Origin: Pseudomonas viridiflava
GTDB taxonomy: Bacteria; Pseudomonadota; Gammaproteobacteria; Pseudomonadales; Pseudomonadaceae
Assembly: GCF_900583165.1 (NCBI RefSeq)
Contig: NZ_UTKY01000076.1
Coordinates: forward strand, 62,001 to 126,000
Direction: 5' to 3'
Length of the DNA stretch: 64,000 nt
Shown piece by piece: positions 49,993 to 58,896 of this stretch; the first letter of the stretch is position 1; every line of letters starts with the position of its first letter. The position numbers and the translations under genes were made by a program. The notes beneath the pieces were generated by a model, which was given only the letters and a program-made list of their open reading frames with translations, was not told the origin of the DNA and did no database searches.

Positions 49993-50274
49993 TCAGGAAG
50001 GCTTGAGGTCGAACAGGTAGCTCGCAATATCCTCGCCTCGTTGGGCGAACTCTTCGACATCGTTCTCAAATGCCTTCACATCGCCTGCGCTTACATCTTC
50101 CAGGCACGCAACGATTGCTTTACGGAAATGGTCCGAGCTCATTTGTACGCCAAGCTCATCGAATGCAGCTTTCAGCGCCCGGTGAAAGCGCTGGTCGTCC
50201 ATCGGGTGGCCCGTGTGCCAAGTGTCCACACGAAGCCAAGGTTTCAACAGGAGAGAGAGCTTTTCAATATCCAT
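49993..50274 (-). CDS. small phage-end protein (93 aa)
   Basis: The product begins MDIEKLSLLLKPWLRVDTWH and is mostly helical and acidic (FENDVEEFAQRGEDIASYLF). It is the last gene before attR. No domain recognised. It could be cargo expressed in the lysogen. Confidence 0.6.
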   Translation of the reverse strand: MDIEKLSLLLKPWLRVDTWHTGHPMDDQRFHRALKAAFDELGVQMSSDHFRKAIVACLEDVSAGDVKAFENDVEEFAQRGEDIASYLFDLKPS

Positions 50275-50315
50275 ACAGCCTCAACGTCAAATCAACCGAT
50301 GTCGGTCGGAAGTCC

Positions 50316-50333
50316 GTACCAATTTTTGTACCA
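50316..50333. repeat. GTACCAATTTTTGTACCA repeat near attR
   Basis: Counterpart of the 17-bp repeat at 9956-9972, with one extra T, in the same orientation. It lies 93 bp inside the attR core and may be an integrase arm site. Confidence 0.45.
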
Positions 50334-50412
50334 CTGACCGTGTAAAGCAGGTCAAAACCGGGTAATGCTGAGTAAGCAAGCCCCCGATTTCATTGACTAT
50401 TATTACTTTGCC

Positions 50413-50454
50413 TTACCCTTTCAGAATCGCGGTGTAATTCTGTTCCAGGGACAT
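50413..50454 (-). pseudogene. folE: folE 5' remnant at attR (native start, 13 codons)
   Basis: On the minus strand the native ATG at 50454, with AGGT upstream, reads MSLEQNYTAILKG and stops at a phage-derived TAA (50413-50415). The first 11 codons are folE; the rest is phage. This is the original beginning of the gene now carried at 9365-9910. Confidence 0.88.
50426..50447. repeat. attR core (22-bp direct repeat)
   Basis: Exact copy of the 22-bp sequence at 9882-9903. It separates phage DNA on the left from the native folE start and the smr-type gene on the right. Confidence 0.93.
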
Positions 50455-50532
50455 GAAACTACCTGTGGGATTTTCGCAAAGCGCAAGGTTACGGTGGCGG
50501 GCACATCGCTGCAAGCCTGACGATGGCACTTG

Positions 50533-51090
50533 TTACTCGTCGCGCCCTTCCATCATCGTGCGCTTGAGCATCACATACACCGCACCCGCGCCGCCGTGGC
50601 GGGCCTGGCACGAGGTAAAACCGAGTACTTGGGCATGCTGGCGCAGCCAGGTGTTGACGTGACTCTTGATCATCGGGCGTTTGCCGTCCAGCCGCACCGC
50701 CTTGCCGTGGGTAACGCGCACGCAGCGGATTTCGAACTTGGTGGCTTCGGCGAGGAAGGCCCAGAGGGTTTCGCGGGCTTTTTCCACGGTCATGCCGTGC
50801 AGGTCGAGGCTGCCTTCGAATGGGATCTGGCCGACCTTGAGCTTGCGCATCTGGCTTTCCTGCACGCCGTCGCGTGCCCACATCAGCTCGTCTTCAGGGC
50901 CTACATCAATGACGAACTGGTCCGACAGGCCATCCACGGTGGTGGCGTCGGTGCGCACGGTCGCGGCCTGGCGCAGCTTGGCGATCTGCGCCCGGTCGGC
51001 TTTAGGTTTGCCAGTGTCGGCGCGGTCGTGCTTGATCGGCTTGACGCCGCGCAGCTCGTTTTTGAACAGGGAAAAATCGTCGTCTTGCAT
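50533..51090 (-). CDS. Smr-domain protein (native upstream neighbour of folE)
   Basis: The 185-residue protein has a C-terminal Smr domain: SLDLHGMTVEKARETL with LDLHG, VTHGKAVR and the CQARHGGAGAVYVMLK end. Smr domains nick or bind DNA and, in some proteins, cleave mRNA on stalled ribosomes. Its stop is 78 bp before the native folE ATG, so before integration the two genes were probably linked. Confidence 0.88.
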   Translation of the reverse strand: MQDDDFSLFKNELRGVKPIKHDRADTGKPKADRAQIAKLRQAATVRTDATTVDGLSDQFVIDVGPEDELMWARDGVQESQMRKLKVGQIPFEGSLDLHGMTVEKARETLWAFLAEATKFEIRCVRVTHGKAVRLDGKRPMIKSHVNTWLRQHAQVLGFTSCQARHGGAGAVYVMLKRTMMEGRDE

Positions 51091-51165
51091 GTCAGCCTCC
51101 GCGAAGGGCGGGCAGTTTACCTAAATCGCGGCGGCCGGGGCGCAGGAAACGCTATCCAAGCGCCA

Positions 51166-51486
51166 TCAGTCGTGCTTTTTCATCAGGTGGGAGGCAATGT
51201 TGAGCGACAACGGCTGGCGCATTTTCCGACGACTGCGCCGCCACAGCCACACGCCCAACCACAGCACCAATAGCCCGATCACCAGCAAAATAGCCGAGCC
51301 ACCCGGGCTGGCATTCAGCTCGCCAAGGGCTGGCGAATGACCAAACAGACCCGCACCACCAGCGCCAGCCAACAGCAATCCTATAATCGCCAGCAGCGCG
51401 GCAAAGCACGCCACCAAGCGCAGACGCCAGTTGCTCGGGCCCTTGGGGCGCAAGCGACGAGCATCAAAACCATCGGATATCTTCAT
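51166..51486 (-). CDS. small membrane protein (106 aa)
   Basis: Two membrane segments at about 24-46 (LVACFAALLAIIGLLLAG) and 63-83 (SAILLVIGLLVLWLGVWL), followed by a strongly basic RRSRRKMR tail, giving an N-in topology. No family recognised. Located between the Smr gene and the isochorismatase-like gene. Confidence 0.7.
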   Translation of the reverse strand: MKISDGFDARRLRPKGPSNWRLRLVACFAALLAIIGLLLAGAGGAGLFGHSPALGELNASPGGSAILLVIGLLVLWLGVWLWRRSRRKMRQPLSLNIASHLMKKHD

Positions 51487-51628
51487 TCCGACCTTTCCTC
51501 CAGGGTATCGGCCCTTCGACCGGACAATACACAGGTTGTTCCGGGGGGAGAGGTAAATGCGCCAAATGAGAGGGCTTTGCGGATGAGCGGGGCAATAAAC
51601 ATTGCCGCGCCGCTCATCAGACGTTCGA

Positions 51629-52219
51629 TCAGATCAGATCTTTGGTGAGTGCGAGAGTGGCGAAATTGTCAGCCATGATGGCCATTTCGGTCTGCTGTAC
51701 ATGCTCGGCACTCAGGATGCCCCCTTTGTAGGGCAGGTCGCGGGTGGCGCAGGCATCTTCCACCAGCGTGCAGCGAAAACCCAGGTTCTTGGCGGCGCGC
51801 ACGGTGGTGCTGACGCTGGAGTGGCTCATGAAGCCAGCAACGATCAAGTCCAGGGAGCCAAGGTCTTGCAGGTGTTTTTCCAGGCCGGTGCCGTGAAAGG
51901 CGCTGGGCAGCAGCTTGCCGATGATGGTTTCGTCACCTGCAGGCTCCAGGCCGGGAATGAATTCACCGCGCTCGCCCTGGGGGTCGAACAGACCGCCAAC
52001 GGTACCCAGGTGGCGTACGTGCACGATCGGGCGACCGGCGTTGCGGGCAGCGCCGACCAGCTGTTGAATATTGGCGACCGCCGCGTCCATGCCTGAAAGG
52101 GCGAGTGGACCGCTGAGGTATTCCTTCTGGGCGTCGATGATCACGAGAGTCGCATGGCTGAGGTTCGCTGCTGCGTAACCGCGACCGCTGAGTTGAAACA
52201 TCGTCTTTGGAACGGACAT
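51629..52219 (-). CDS. isochorismatase-fold protein lacking the catalytic cysteine
   Basis: ATG 52219 gives 196 residues, the normal length. The family elements are VIIDAQKEYL with Asp29, Lys102 in IIGKLLPSAF, and the third-residue segment GFMSHSSVSTTVRAA, where a serine (Ser135) stands in place of the cysteine used by cysteine hydrolases. So the protein may act like true isochorismatases, which also lack it, or may have another chemistry. Convergent with nothing nearby; substrate unknown. Confidence 0.82.
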   Translation of the reverse strand: MSVPKTMFQLSGRGYAAANLSHATLVIIDAQKEYLSGPLALSGMDAAVANIQQLVGAARNAGRPIVHVRHLGTVGGLFDPQGERGEFIPGLEPAGDETIIGKLLPSAFHGTGLEKHLQDLGSLDLIVAGFMSHSSVSTTVRAAKNLGFRCTLVEDACATRDLPYKGGILSAEHVQQTEMAIMADNFATLALTKDLI

Positions 52220-52459
52220 TCTGGGGCTCCTGTGAGGGGGGCTTTTGCGACATTGTCCACTGGCTGAGCGGTTCTGTGAATCGCTACCATCGTAAGGTAC
52301 GCCGTTGTTGACGTGCAGCCATGTCAATAGGTGGGCTTGTTGAGGGCAATGATGGCAAATTGGATGAAATCCGACAGGTGGTGAAGGGGTTTCGTACGTC
52401 GTCGATACAGGCGAAGGCTGTTAGAATCGCCAGTCGTTTTTTCCAGGAGTCTCCCCACA

Positions 52460-53368
52460 GTGATCACTTCCCGCCTGCGCACCTTGCGCGACCACATCCG
52501 TTGGGCTGTCAGCCGTTTCCATGGGGAAGACCTGTTTTTTGGCCATGGCACCGACAATGCCTGGGACGAAGCCCGCCAATTGGTGCTCGGTGCCTTGAAC
52601 CTGCCATGGGAAATCGCTGACAGCTATCTGGACTGTAACCTCGAAGAAGAGGAAGTTTCCCACGTACAGCGCTTATTGCATCGCCGTATTCACGAGCGTG
52701 TGCCTACCGCCTACCTGTTGAATGAGGCCTGGTTCTGCGGCATGTCGTTTATCGTCGATGAGCGCGTGTTGATCCCGCGCTCACCGATTGGCGAACTGAT
52801 CGAAAACCGCTTTGAGCCCTGGTTGGCCCAGCCGCCAGCACGCATCCTCGACCTGTGCACCGGCTCCGGCTGCATCGGCATTGCCTGCGCCTACGAGTTT
52901 GCGGACGCCGAAGTGGTGTTGGGTGACCTGTCGTTTGAAGCGCTGGAAGTGGCCAATCAGAACATCGAGCGCCATGGCGTGGATGAGCGCGTCTACACCG
53001 TGCAGGGCGATGGCTTTGATGGCCTGCCGGGCCAGCGCTTTGACCTGATCGTGTCCAACCCACCGTACGTGGACGCCGAAGACTTTGCCGATATGCCGGA
53101 CGAGTACCAGCATGAACCCGAGTTGGGCCTGGCCTGCGGCGATGACGGCTTGAACCTGGTGCGGCGCATGCTGGCCGAGGCAGCGGATCACCTGACCGAA
53201 AAGGGCTTGCTGATTGTCGAAGTGGGCAACAGCCAGGTGCACGTCGAGGCGCTGTACCCCGAAGTGGACTTTGCCTGGCTGGACTTCCAGCGCGGTGGGC
53301 ATGGGGTGTTCATGTTGACGGCCGAGCAGTGCCGCCAGCATCAGGCCGTTTTCGCCGCCCGGATCTAG
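52460..53368 (+). CDS. prmB: ribosomal protein L3 glutamine methyltransferase
   Basis: The 302-residue protein starts with GTG. It has the PrmB-type N-terminal helical domain, RVPTAYLLNEAWFCGMSFIV, IPRSPIGELIE, the SAM site LDLCTGSGCIGIAC and the NPPY motif (VSNPPYVDAED) that binds the target glutamine. It methylates L3 on Gln. The aroC gene lies nearby, a common Pseudomonas arrangement. Confidence 0.93.
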   Translation: MITSRLRTLRDHIRWAVSRFHGEDLFFGHGTDNAWDEARQLVLGALNLPWEIADSYLDCNLEEEEVSHVQRLLHRRIHERVPTAYLLNEAWFCGMSFIVDERVLIPRSPIGELIENRFEPWLAQPPARILDLCTGSGCIGIACAYEFADAEVVLGDLSFEALEVANQNIERHGVDERVYTVQGDGFDGLPGQRFDLIVSNPPYVDAEDFADMPDEYQHEPELGLACGDDGLNLVRRMLAEAADHLTEKGLLIVEVGNSQVHVEALYPEVDFAWLDFQRGGHGVFMLTAEQCRQHQAVFAARI

Positions 53369-53385
53369 CGGTAAGAATGCGCTCA

Positions 53386-53482
53386 AAAATGTGGGAGGGG
53401 GCTTGCCCCCGATTACGGTGTGTCAGTAACAACTGAGTTGACTGACCCACTGCTATCGGGGGCAAGCCCCCTCCCACATTTT
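53386..53482. repeat. REPIN (paired inverted REP sequences)
   Basis: Arms at about 53386-53413 and 53455-53482 are inverted copies with the core GGGGGCTTGCCCCCGAT, the same variant as at 8781. It lies between prmB and a convergent gene. Confidence 0.9.
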
Positions 53483-53499
53483 GACTGTATTTCAACCCC

Positions 53500-54306
53500 T
53501 CAGCGGTGGGTAGCAATCCAGATCAACAACCCCGCCTGAAACACCGTAAACGCCACCAGACACGTAATAGTAAAGCGCAACCCGCTGTCTTCACGCTTGA
53601 ACTTGGTGACCTTTTCTTCTTCCTTGCGCAGCTTCACTTCATGCTCGGCCAGGTTCTGCTCGGCCTGTTGCAGCATCTGCGCAGCCTCCAGAATCTCGAC
53701 GAACTGCACCTTCTCGGTGTTCCAGCTGTCCAGCACATCGCCGACTTTGCCCGGCTGCACGTTGCCCTTGAGGTGCTGCACATCGGCGTAGGCCACATCA
53801 AAACCGTGGATACGCAGGAAGTGATCGCGGCGCAGGCGGGTGGCTTCGTTCAGGGCGTCCTTGTTGGACAGGTCGACGCCATCGATGCGGTAGCTCGCGC
53901 CTTTCTTTTTCGCCCACGCGGCCCCTTGGGCGACCAGGAAGCGGCCCAGCCCACGGTTGACCGGTTCGATTTCTACGCTGGTGCCCGGGCCGAAATGTGC
54001 GCGGTGGGTGTCATGGTCAAGCCACACATCCAGATGATTCTGCTCACTGCGTACTCGCTGGCCGGGCAATTGGATGACCATGCGCAGCAAGCTGTGGTGT
54101 TTGTCATGACGCTCGGCATAGCCGAATTGTACGAACCTTAACGGCCGCACGCCGGTGGCGCGGTCGGTGGCCAAGGGCGCCAGGCGCAGCATTTTGAAAT
54201 GCTCGGCCTGGACATCCGCCCACGGCAACGCCGCCGCATCGACGGCTGCGGCTTGTTCAGCCAGTGTCTCGGCGGTGGGTTCCGGTATTGCTTCAGTGGT
54301 TGTCAT
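53500..54306 (-). CDS. membrane-anchored coiled-coil protein (268 aa)
   Basis: ATG 54306 gives 268 residues. A soluble N-terminal domain (about 30-180) holds LRFVQFGYAERHDKHHSLLR and DVWLDHDTHRAHFGPG. Then comes a coiled coil (AAQMLQQAEQNLAEHEVKLR) and one C-terminal membrane segment (FTITCLVAFTVFQAGLLIWI), so it is a tail-anchored-like protein. An in-frame upstream extension to 54360 is unlikely. Function unknown. Confidence 0.75.
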   Translation of the reverse strand: MTTTEAIPEPTAETLAEQAAAVDAAALPWADVQAEHFKMLRLAPLATDRATGVRPLRFVQFGYAERHDKHHSLLRMVIQLPGQRVRSEQNHLDVWLDHDTHRAHFGPGTSVEIEPVNRGLGRFLVAQGAAWAKKKGASYRIDGVDLSNKDALNEATRLRRDHFLRIHGFDVAYADVQHLKGNVQPGKVGDVLDSWNTEKVQFVEILEAAQMLQQAEQNLAEHEVKLRKEEEKVTKFKREDSGLRFTITCLVAFTVFQAGLLIWIATHR

Positions 54307-54405
54307 GCGGCGCGATCCTGTCCTAGCCCAGCAAGCCGACAGTCTTTTTGCTGTCGACACTGGGCTTATCGGCCGTTTTCTGTAGGACTAGAGACAAATT
54401 GTCGC

Positions 54406-55368
54406 TTAACGGGGCTTAAGTCCGTCGATAAAGCGCACCACGCGGCTACCCAGCTCAGCGGCCAGGGGCAGTTGGGGGTCATTGTAGGACGCTAATTGCT
54501 GCTTGACCTCGTTGGGCACGATGCGCATCACGTGATTCATACCCTCAACCAGCACCAGTTGCGCATCCGGCTTGGCGTGTTTGAGTTGCCGGGCATCGCC
54601 GACGCCGACCTGAATATCGTTGGTGCCCTGGATGATCAGCGCTGGCATGTCGAGCTTGGCGAAGGCTGCTGAAGGGTCGGCACGAAACAGACTGATCAGA
54701 TACGGCTGCACACTCGGTCGGAAAATACCCTCCAGCGGGCCCGGCACATCCACATCCACCTGGCCAGCCTTGAGGTGATCGAGGATCTGGTTACTGCGCA
54801 GCAGCAGGGCAGGGGGCAGGTGATCGGCCAGTTGCTGACGGATCACTTGGTCGACCGGGCGGGCGCTGCCGGACAGGGAAATTACCCCCGCAGGTTCCAA
54901 TTGCGGCGCGGCAAGGGCGGCCACCAATGCGCCTTCACTGTGGCCCAGTACGACCAGCGGGCCCAGGCGCTGATCGGCCTTGAGCAATTTGCCCCAGGCC
55001 ACGGCGTCGGACACATAAGCATCCAGCGTCAGGTTGCGTTCATCGGGGGTGGCCGCCAGGCTGGCTGCGACGCCGCGTTTGTCGTAGCGCACGCTGGCGA
55101 TGTTGTGTCGGGCCAGCACCCAGGCAAGGCGCTTGAGGCTGTCATTGCGTGCACCGTCGGCGCTGTTGCCATTGCGGTCGGTGGGGCCGGAGCCGGCAAT
55201 GATCAGCACCACCGGCACCGGTTTGTCGGACTGAGGCAGCAGCAGCGAACCAAACAGCTCGCCGCTGCCGGTGTCGAGGCTGATGGGGCGCTGCAAAACC
55301 ACAGGCGCGGCGGCATGGGCTGCAGCGGTAAACAGGGTAAGTGCTAGTAGTAAAACGCGAAGCATCAT
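54406..55368 (-). CDS. secreted alpha/beta hydrolase
   Basis: The 320-residue protein has a Sec signal (MMLRVLLLALTLFTAAAHA). The hydrolase core follows: PVVLIIAGSGPTDRNG with an oxyanion-type Gly stretch, VVLGHSEGALVAAL with the nucleophile elbow GHSEG, and MPALIIQGTNDIQVG with the Asp; GMNHV supplies the His. It probably acts as an esterase in the periplasm. Substrate unknown. Confidence 0.87.
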   Translation of the reverse strand: MMLRVLLLALTLFTAAAHAAAPVVLQRPISLDTGSGELFGSLLLPQSDKPVPVVLIIAGSGPTDRNGNSADGARNDSLKRLAWVLARHNIASVRYDKRGVAASLAATPDERNLTLDAYVSDAVAWGKLLKADQRLGPLVVLGHSEGALVAALAAPQLEPAGVISLSGSARPVDQVIRQQLADHLPPALLLRSNQILDHLKAGQVDVDVPGPLEGIFRPSVQPYLISLFRADPSAAFAKLDMPALIIQGTNDIQVGVGDARQLKHAKPDAQLVLVEGMNHVMRIVPNEVKQQLASYNDPQLPLAAELGSRVVRFIDGLKPR

Positions 55369-55510
55369 CGTGCCATTATCCAGGAGGTGTCGGTTCGACC
55401 AATGTCTACCGGGAAGGTTTCGAGGATGAACTAGTCGGTTGGCCCGCGTATACTGGCGCGCTTGGTTATCACCCCTGAGTGATTACAACTGATTTCACGG
55501 AGCGCCCTGC

Positions 55511-56602
55511 ATGTCCGGCAATACCTTCGGCAAGCTGTTCACTGTCACCACCGCGGGCGAAAGCCATGGCCCGGCGTTGGTCGCCATTGTCGACGGCTGC
55601 CCGCCCGGCCTCGAGCTGTCCCTGGAAGACCTGCAGCGTGACCTCGACCGCCGCAAGCCCGGCACCAGCCGCCACACCACCCAGCGCCAGGAGCCCGACG
55701 AAGTCGAGATCCTCTCTGGCGTGTTCGAAGGCCGCACCACCGGTTGCGCCATTGGCTTGCTGATCCGCAACACTGATCAGAAGTCCAAGGACTACTCGGC
55801 GATCAAGGACCTGTTCCGCCCGGCCCACGCCGACTACACCTACCATCACAAATACGGCGAGCGCGACTACCGGGGCGGTGGCCGCAGCTCGGCCCGCGAG
55901 ACCGCGATGCGTGTAGCCGCCGGTGCCATCGCCAAGAAATACCTGGCCACCCAAGGCATCGTGATCCGTGGCTACATGAGCCAGCTGGGCCCCATCGAGA
56001 TCCCATTCAAGACCTGGGACAGCGTCGACGACAACGCCTTTTTCAGCCCCGACCCGGACAAGGTGCCGGAACTGGAAGCCTACATGGACCAGCTGCGCCG
56101 CGATCAGGACTCTGTCGGCGCCAAGATCACTGTCGTGGCCGAAGGCGTCAAGCCGGGCCTGGGCGAGCCGATCTTCGACCGCCTGGACGCCGAATTGGCC
56201 CACGCGTTGATGAGCATCAACGCGGTGAAGGGCGTTGAGATCGGCGCCGGTTTTGCCTGCGTGTCCCAGCGTGGCACCGAACACCGTGATGAGCTGACCC
56301 CGGAAGGCTTCCTCAGCAACAACGCGGGTGGCATCCTCGGGGGCATTTCTTCCGGCCAACCGATTGTTGCGCACTTGGCACTCAAGGCCACGTCGAGCAT
56401 CACCACGCCCGGCCGTTCGATCGACGTGCATGGCAACCCGGTGGACGTGATCACCAAAGGCCGTCACGACCCGTGCGTCGGCATCCGTGCCACGCCGATT
56501 GCCGAGGCGATGATGGCCATCGTGCTGATGGACCACCTGTTGCGCAACCGCGGCCAAAACGCCGACGTTCACGTCACCACCCCGGTACTGGGCCAACTGT
56601 GA
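55511..56602 (+). CDS. aroC: chorismate synthase
   Basis: The 363-residue enzyme makes chorismate from EPSP with reduced FMN, the last shikimate step. Signatures are GNTFGKLFTVTTAGESHGPA at the start, DYTYHHKYGERDYRGGGRSS near 112, and the HDPCVGIRATPIAEAMM end. Length and motifs are normal. Confidence 0.97.
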   Translation: MSGNTFGKLFTVTTAGESHGPALVAIVDGCPPGLELSLEDLQRDLDRRKPGTSRHTTQRQEPDEVEILSGVFEGRTTGCAIGLLIRNTDQKSKDYSAIKDLFRPAHADYTYHHKYGERDYRGGGRSSARETAMRVAAGAIAKKYLATQGIVIRGYMSQLGPIEIPFKTWDSVDDNAFFSPDPDKVPELEAYMDQLRRDQDSVGAKITVVAEGVKPGLGEPIFDRLDAELAHALMSINAVKGVEIGAGFACVSQRGTEHRDELTPEGFLSNNAGGILGGISSGQPIVAHLALKATSSITTPGRSIDVHGNPVDVITKGRHDPCVGIRATPIAEAMMAIVLMDHLLRNRGQNADVHVTTPVLGQL

Positions 56603-56611
56603 TGGCCCCTT

Positions 56612-56656
56612 GTAGTGAGCGAGCTTGCTCGCGCTGGGCTGCGAAGCAGCCCCCTA
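56612..56656. repeat. single REP-like hairpin unit
   Basis: GAGCGAGCTTGCTCGC forms one hairpin and GGGCTGC-GAA-GCAGCCC another, within GTAGTGAG...CCCCCTAC. It separates aroC from the MFS gene and resembles the other common Pseudomonas REP class. Confidence 0.75.
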
Positions 56657-56660
56657 CAAC

Positions 56661-57824
56661 ATGAACCCCGGTCTTCCTTACTGGCGCCTCTCCAGCTTCT
56701 ACCTCTTCTACTTCGCCCTCCTAGGCGCAACCGCGCCGTTCCTGGCCCTCTACTTCGACCATCTGGGCTTCTCCAGCGCCCGCATCGGCGAACTGGTAGC
56801 CATCCCCATGCTGATGCGCTGCGTGGCCCCCAACCTGTGGGGCTGGCTCGGCGACTACACCGGCAGGCGCCTGGCCATCGTGCGCTTTGGGGCGGTTTGC
56901 ACTCTGATGAGTTTTTCGCTGATCTTCGTCAGCAAGTCTTACGCCTGGCTGGCGCTAGTGATGGCCTTGCACGCATTCTTCTGGCATGCGGTGCTACCGC
57001 AATTTGAAGTCATCACGCTCGCGCACCTGCAAAAACAGACCTCCCGTTACAGCCAGATCCGCCTCTGGGGCTCCATCGGTTTCATCCTCACCGTGGTCAT
57101 CATGGGCCGCCTGTTTGACTGGCTGAGCCTGGACATTTACCCGGCAGTGGTCGTAGTGATCATGGCTGGCATCATCGGTGCCAGCCTGTGGGTGCCGAAT
57201 GCGCAACCGGTCACCCACGGCAATCGCCTGGCCGCCGAGGGCTTTATCATGCAATTGCGCCGCCCCGGCGTGTTGGCGTTTTATGCCTGCGTGGCGTTGA
57301 TGCAAATGAGCCATGGCCCGTATTACACCTTCCTCACCCTGCACCTCGAACACCTGGGCTACAGCCGCGGTGTGATTGGTCTGTTATGGGCACTCGGGGT
57401 GGTGGCCGAAGTGCTGATGTTCCTGGCCATGAGCCGCATCCTCACGCGTTTTTCGGTACGTCGGGTGCTGCTGGCCAGTTTCTTATTGGCTGCACTGCGC
57501 TGGCTGTTACTCGGCTCCTTCGCGGAATATTTCTGGATACTGATGCTGGCGCAGGTGATGCACGCGGCCACGTTCGGTAGTTTTCATGCGGCAGCGATTG
57601 CCTTTGTGCAACGCAGTTTTGGCGATAAACAGCAAGGCCAGGGCCAGGCGCTCTACGCCGCCCTGGCCGGTACCGGTGGTGCGCTGGGCGCACTGTATTC
57701 CGGTTACAGCTGGCACCTGTTGGGGCCTACCCTAACGTTCAGCATCGCCAGCGTTGCGGCCCTGGCCGCTGCCGTTATCATCGGTCTTCGATTGCAAGAG
57801 CAGAACCAAGGAACCCTTCAATGA
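56661..57824 (+). CDS. MFS transporter (HcaT-like)
   Basis: ATG 56661 gives 387 residues with about 12 membrane segments. The pattern (LPYWRLSSFYLFYFALLGAT, then LYFDHLGFSSARIGELVAIP and LWGWLGDYTGRR) matches the phenylpropionate-transporter/nucleoside-symporter group (HcaT/LacY-like MFS_1). The substrate is not resolved. It overlaps the ARD-like gene by four bases, so they form an operon. Confidence 0.85.
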   Translation: MNPGLPYWRLSSFYLFYFALLGATAPFLALYFDHLGFSSARIGELVAIPMLMRCVAPNLWGWLGDYTGRRLAIVRFGAVCTLMSFSLIFVSKSYAWLALVMALHAFFWHAVLPQFEVITLAHLQKQTSRYSQIRLWGSIGFILTVVIMGRLFDWLSLDIYPAVVVVIMAGIIGASLWVPNAQPVTHGNRLAAEGFIMQLRRPGVLAFYACVALMQMSHGPYYTFLTLHLEHLGYSRGVIGLLWALGVVAEVLMFLAMSRILTRFSVRRVLLASFLLAALRWLLLGSFAEYFWILMLAQVMHAATFGSFHAAAIAFVQRSFGDKQQGQGQALYAALAGTGGALGALYSGYSWHLLGPTLTFSIASVAALAAAVIIGLRLQEQNQGTLQ

Positions 57825-58351
57825 GCTATGTCGCCGTCTACCCCGCTGCATCACCGGATACCCCGAACAAGGTCCTGACCCATTTCGACGATATAGCTGC
57901 GACCCTGGCGGATCATGGCGTGCGCTTTGAGCGCTGGGCCAGTTGCCCGGTCGAGAAGGGCGCAAGCGATGCACAGCTGATCGCGGCCTATCAGGCGCAG
58001 ATTGATGCGCTGGGCTATCCATCGGTGAGCGTGCTGAGTGTGACCGGCGAGCACCCGCAGCACGGCGAAGTGCGCGCCCAGTTTCTGGATGAGCGGCGCT
58101 ACAGTGAAGACGAAGTTCGGTTTTTCATTGCCGGTCAGGCGCTCTACAACCTGCATATCGGCGACTATGTTTATGCCGTGCGTTGTGAGAAGAACGACCT
58201 GTTGGTGATCCCGGCGGGGGTTGCGCACTGGTTGGATATAGGTGAGAACCCGTACGTGGTCACGCTGCACCCCTACGTTTCGGCAAAAGGGGATGTGCCT
58301 GAATTCACCGGCAGCGATATTGCCCAGCGTTTTCCTGGATTGGAGGATTAA
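57821..58351 (+). CDS. acireductone dioxygenase paralogue lacking two metal-ligand histidines
   Basis: The 176-residue protein is full length and ARD-like throughout: LTHFDDIAATLADHGVRFER, LYNLHIGDYVYAVRCEKNDL and VIPAGVAHWLDIGENPY. True ARDs bind the metal through HxH, Glu and a later His in the cupin. Here the HxH is RRY (Arg92, Tyr94), while Glu98 and His136 remain. Dioxygenase activity in methionine salvage is therefore doubtful, and the usual mtnB/mtnC neighbours are absent. It is coupled to an MFS permease. Confidence 0.85.
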   Translation: MSYVAVYPAASPDTPNKVLTHFDDIAATLADHGVRFERWASCPVEKGASDAQLIAAYQAQIDALGYPSVSVLSVTGEHPQHGEVRAQFLDERRYSEDEVRFFIAGQALYNLHIGDYVYAVRCEKNDLLVIPAGVAHWLDIGENPYVVTLHPYVSAKGDVPEFTGSDIAQRFPGLED

Positions 58352-58562
58352 TCGCGGTGTATCTGAAACTTCAACCCCTGCATGTTTGAAGTTGCTGTGG
58401 GAATAAACTCAAAGACTTGTAGGGCGCGGCTGTTTATTGCCCGTCCTACGCCTTAACACCAAACGTTATGTAACTCTCCCCGGCGTCAATGTTTATATCG
58501 CCTGTCAATAGGAAGAATCCGAAGGGCGATAGGGCATCAGCCATTGAAAAGGAGAGTCGCTA

Positions 58563-58856
58563 ATGAGAAGCCCAAAGGAATCGTTTCTTCAACCCTACAC
58601 CGTGCCTAATGCTATCAGGCGCCGCTTGAGCTTGGCGGGCAAAGACTTGACCCCTGCCGAATTGGAAATCCTGCGATGGGCTGCGGAGGGTAAGACAGTG
58701 TGGGAAATCAGCCAAATTCGCGCCACCTCCGAAGCTACGGTTAAGTTTCACCTGCGCAATATCTACGGCAAGTTGGAAGTCAGTAATCGCGTGCAGGCCG
58801 TGAACGAAGCTGCGCGCCAAGGGCTGTGCTTGATTGATCAAAAAAAGGCCCGCTGA
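58563..58856 (+). CDS. solo LuxR-type HTH regulator (97 aa)
   Basis: The product is almost only a LuxR C-terminal HTH: LTPAELEILRWAAEGKTVWE, then ISQIRATSEATVKFHLRNIY and GKLEVSNRVQAVNEA. The autoinducer-binding or receiver domain is missing. GGAGAG precedes the ATG. It may act alone or with a partner. Its stop lies inside a terminator hairpin. Confidence 0.88.
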   Translation: MRSPKESFLQPYTVPNAIRRRLSLAGKDLTPAELEILRWAAEGKTVWEISQIRATSEATVKFHLRNIYGKLEVSNRVQAVNEAARQGLCLIDQKKAR

Positions 58857-58871
58857 ATCAGCGGGCCTTGT
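58841..58871. terminator. bidirectional terminator after the LuxR-type gene
   Basis: GGCCCGCTGA and TCAGCGGGCC form a near-perfect stem that includes the LuxR-type stop codon, flanked by an A-tract on the left and TTGTTTATT on the right. Confidence 0.85.
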
Positions 58872-58896
58872 TTATTCGAGTCTATTCAAAGGCTAT

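Noticed and set aside
55469..56596. A 375-codon antisense frame opposite aroC
   Set aside because: aroC motifs are unambiguous on the plus strand; the antisense product has no family features.
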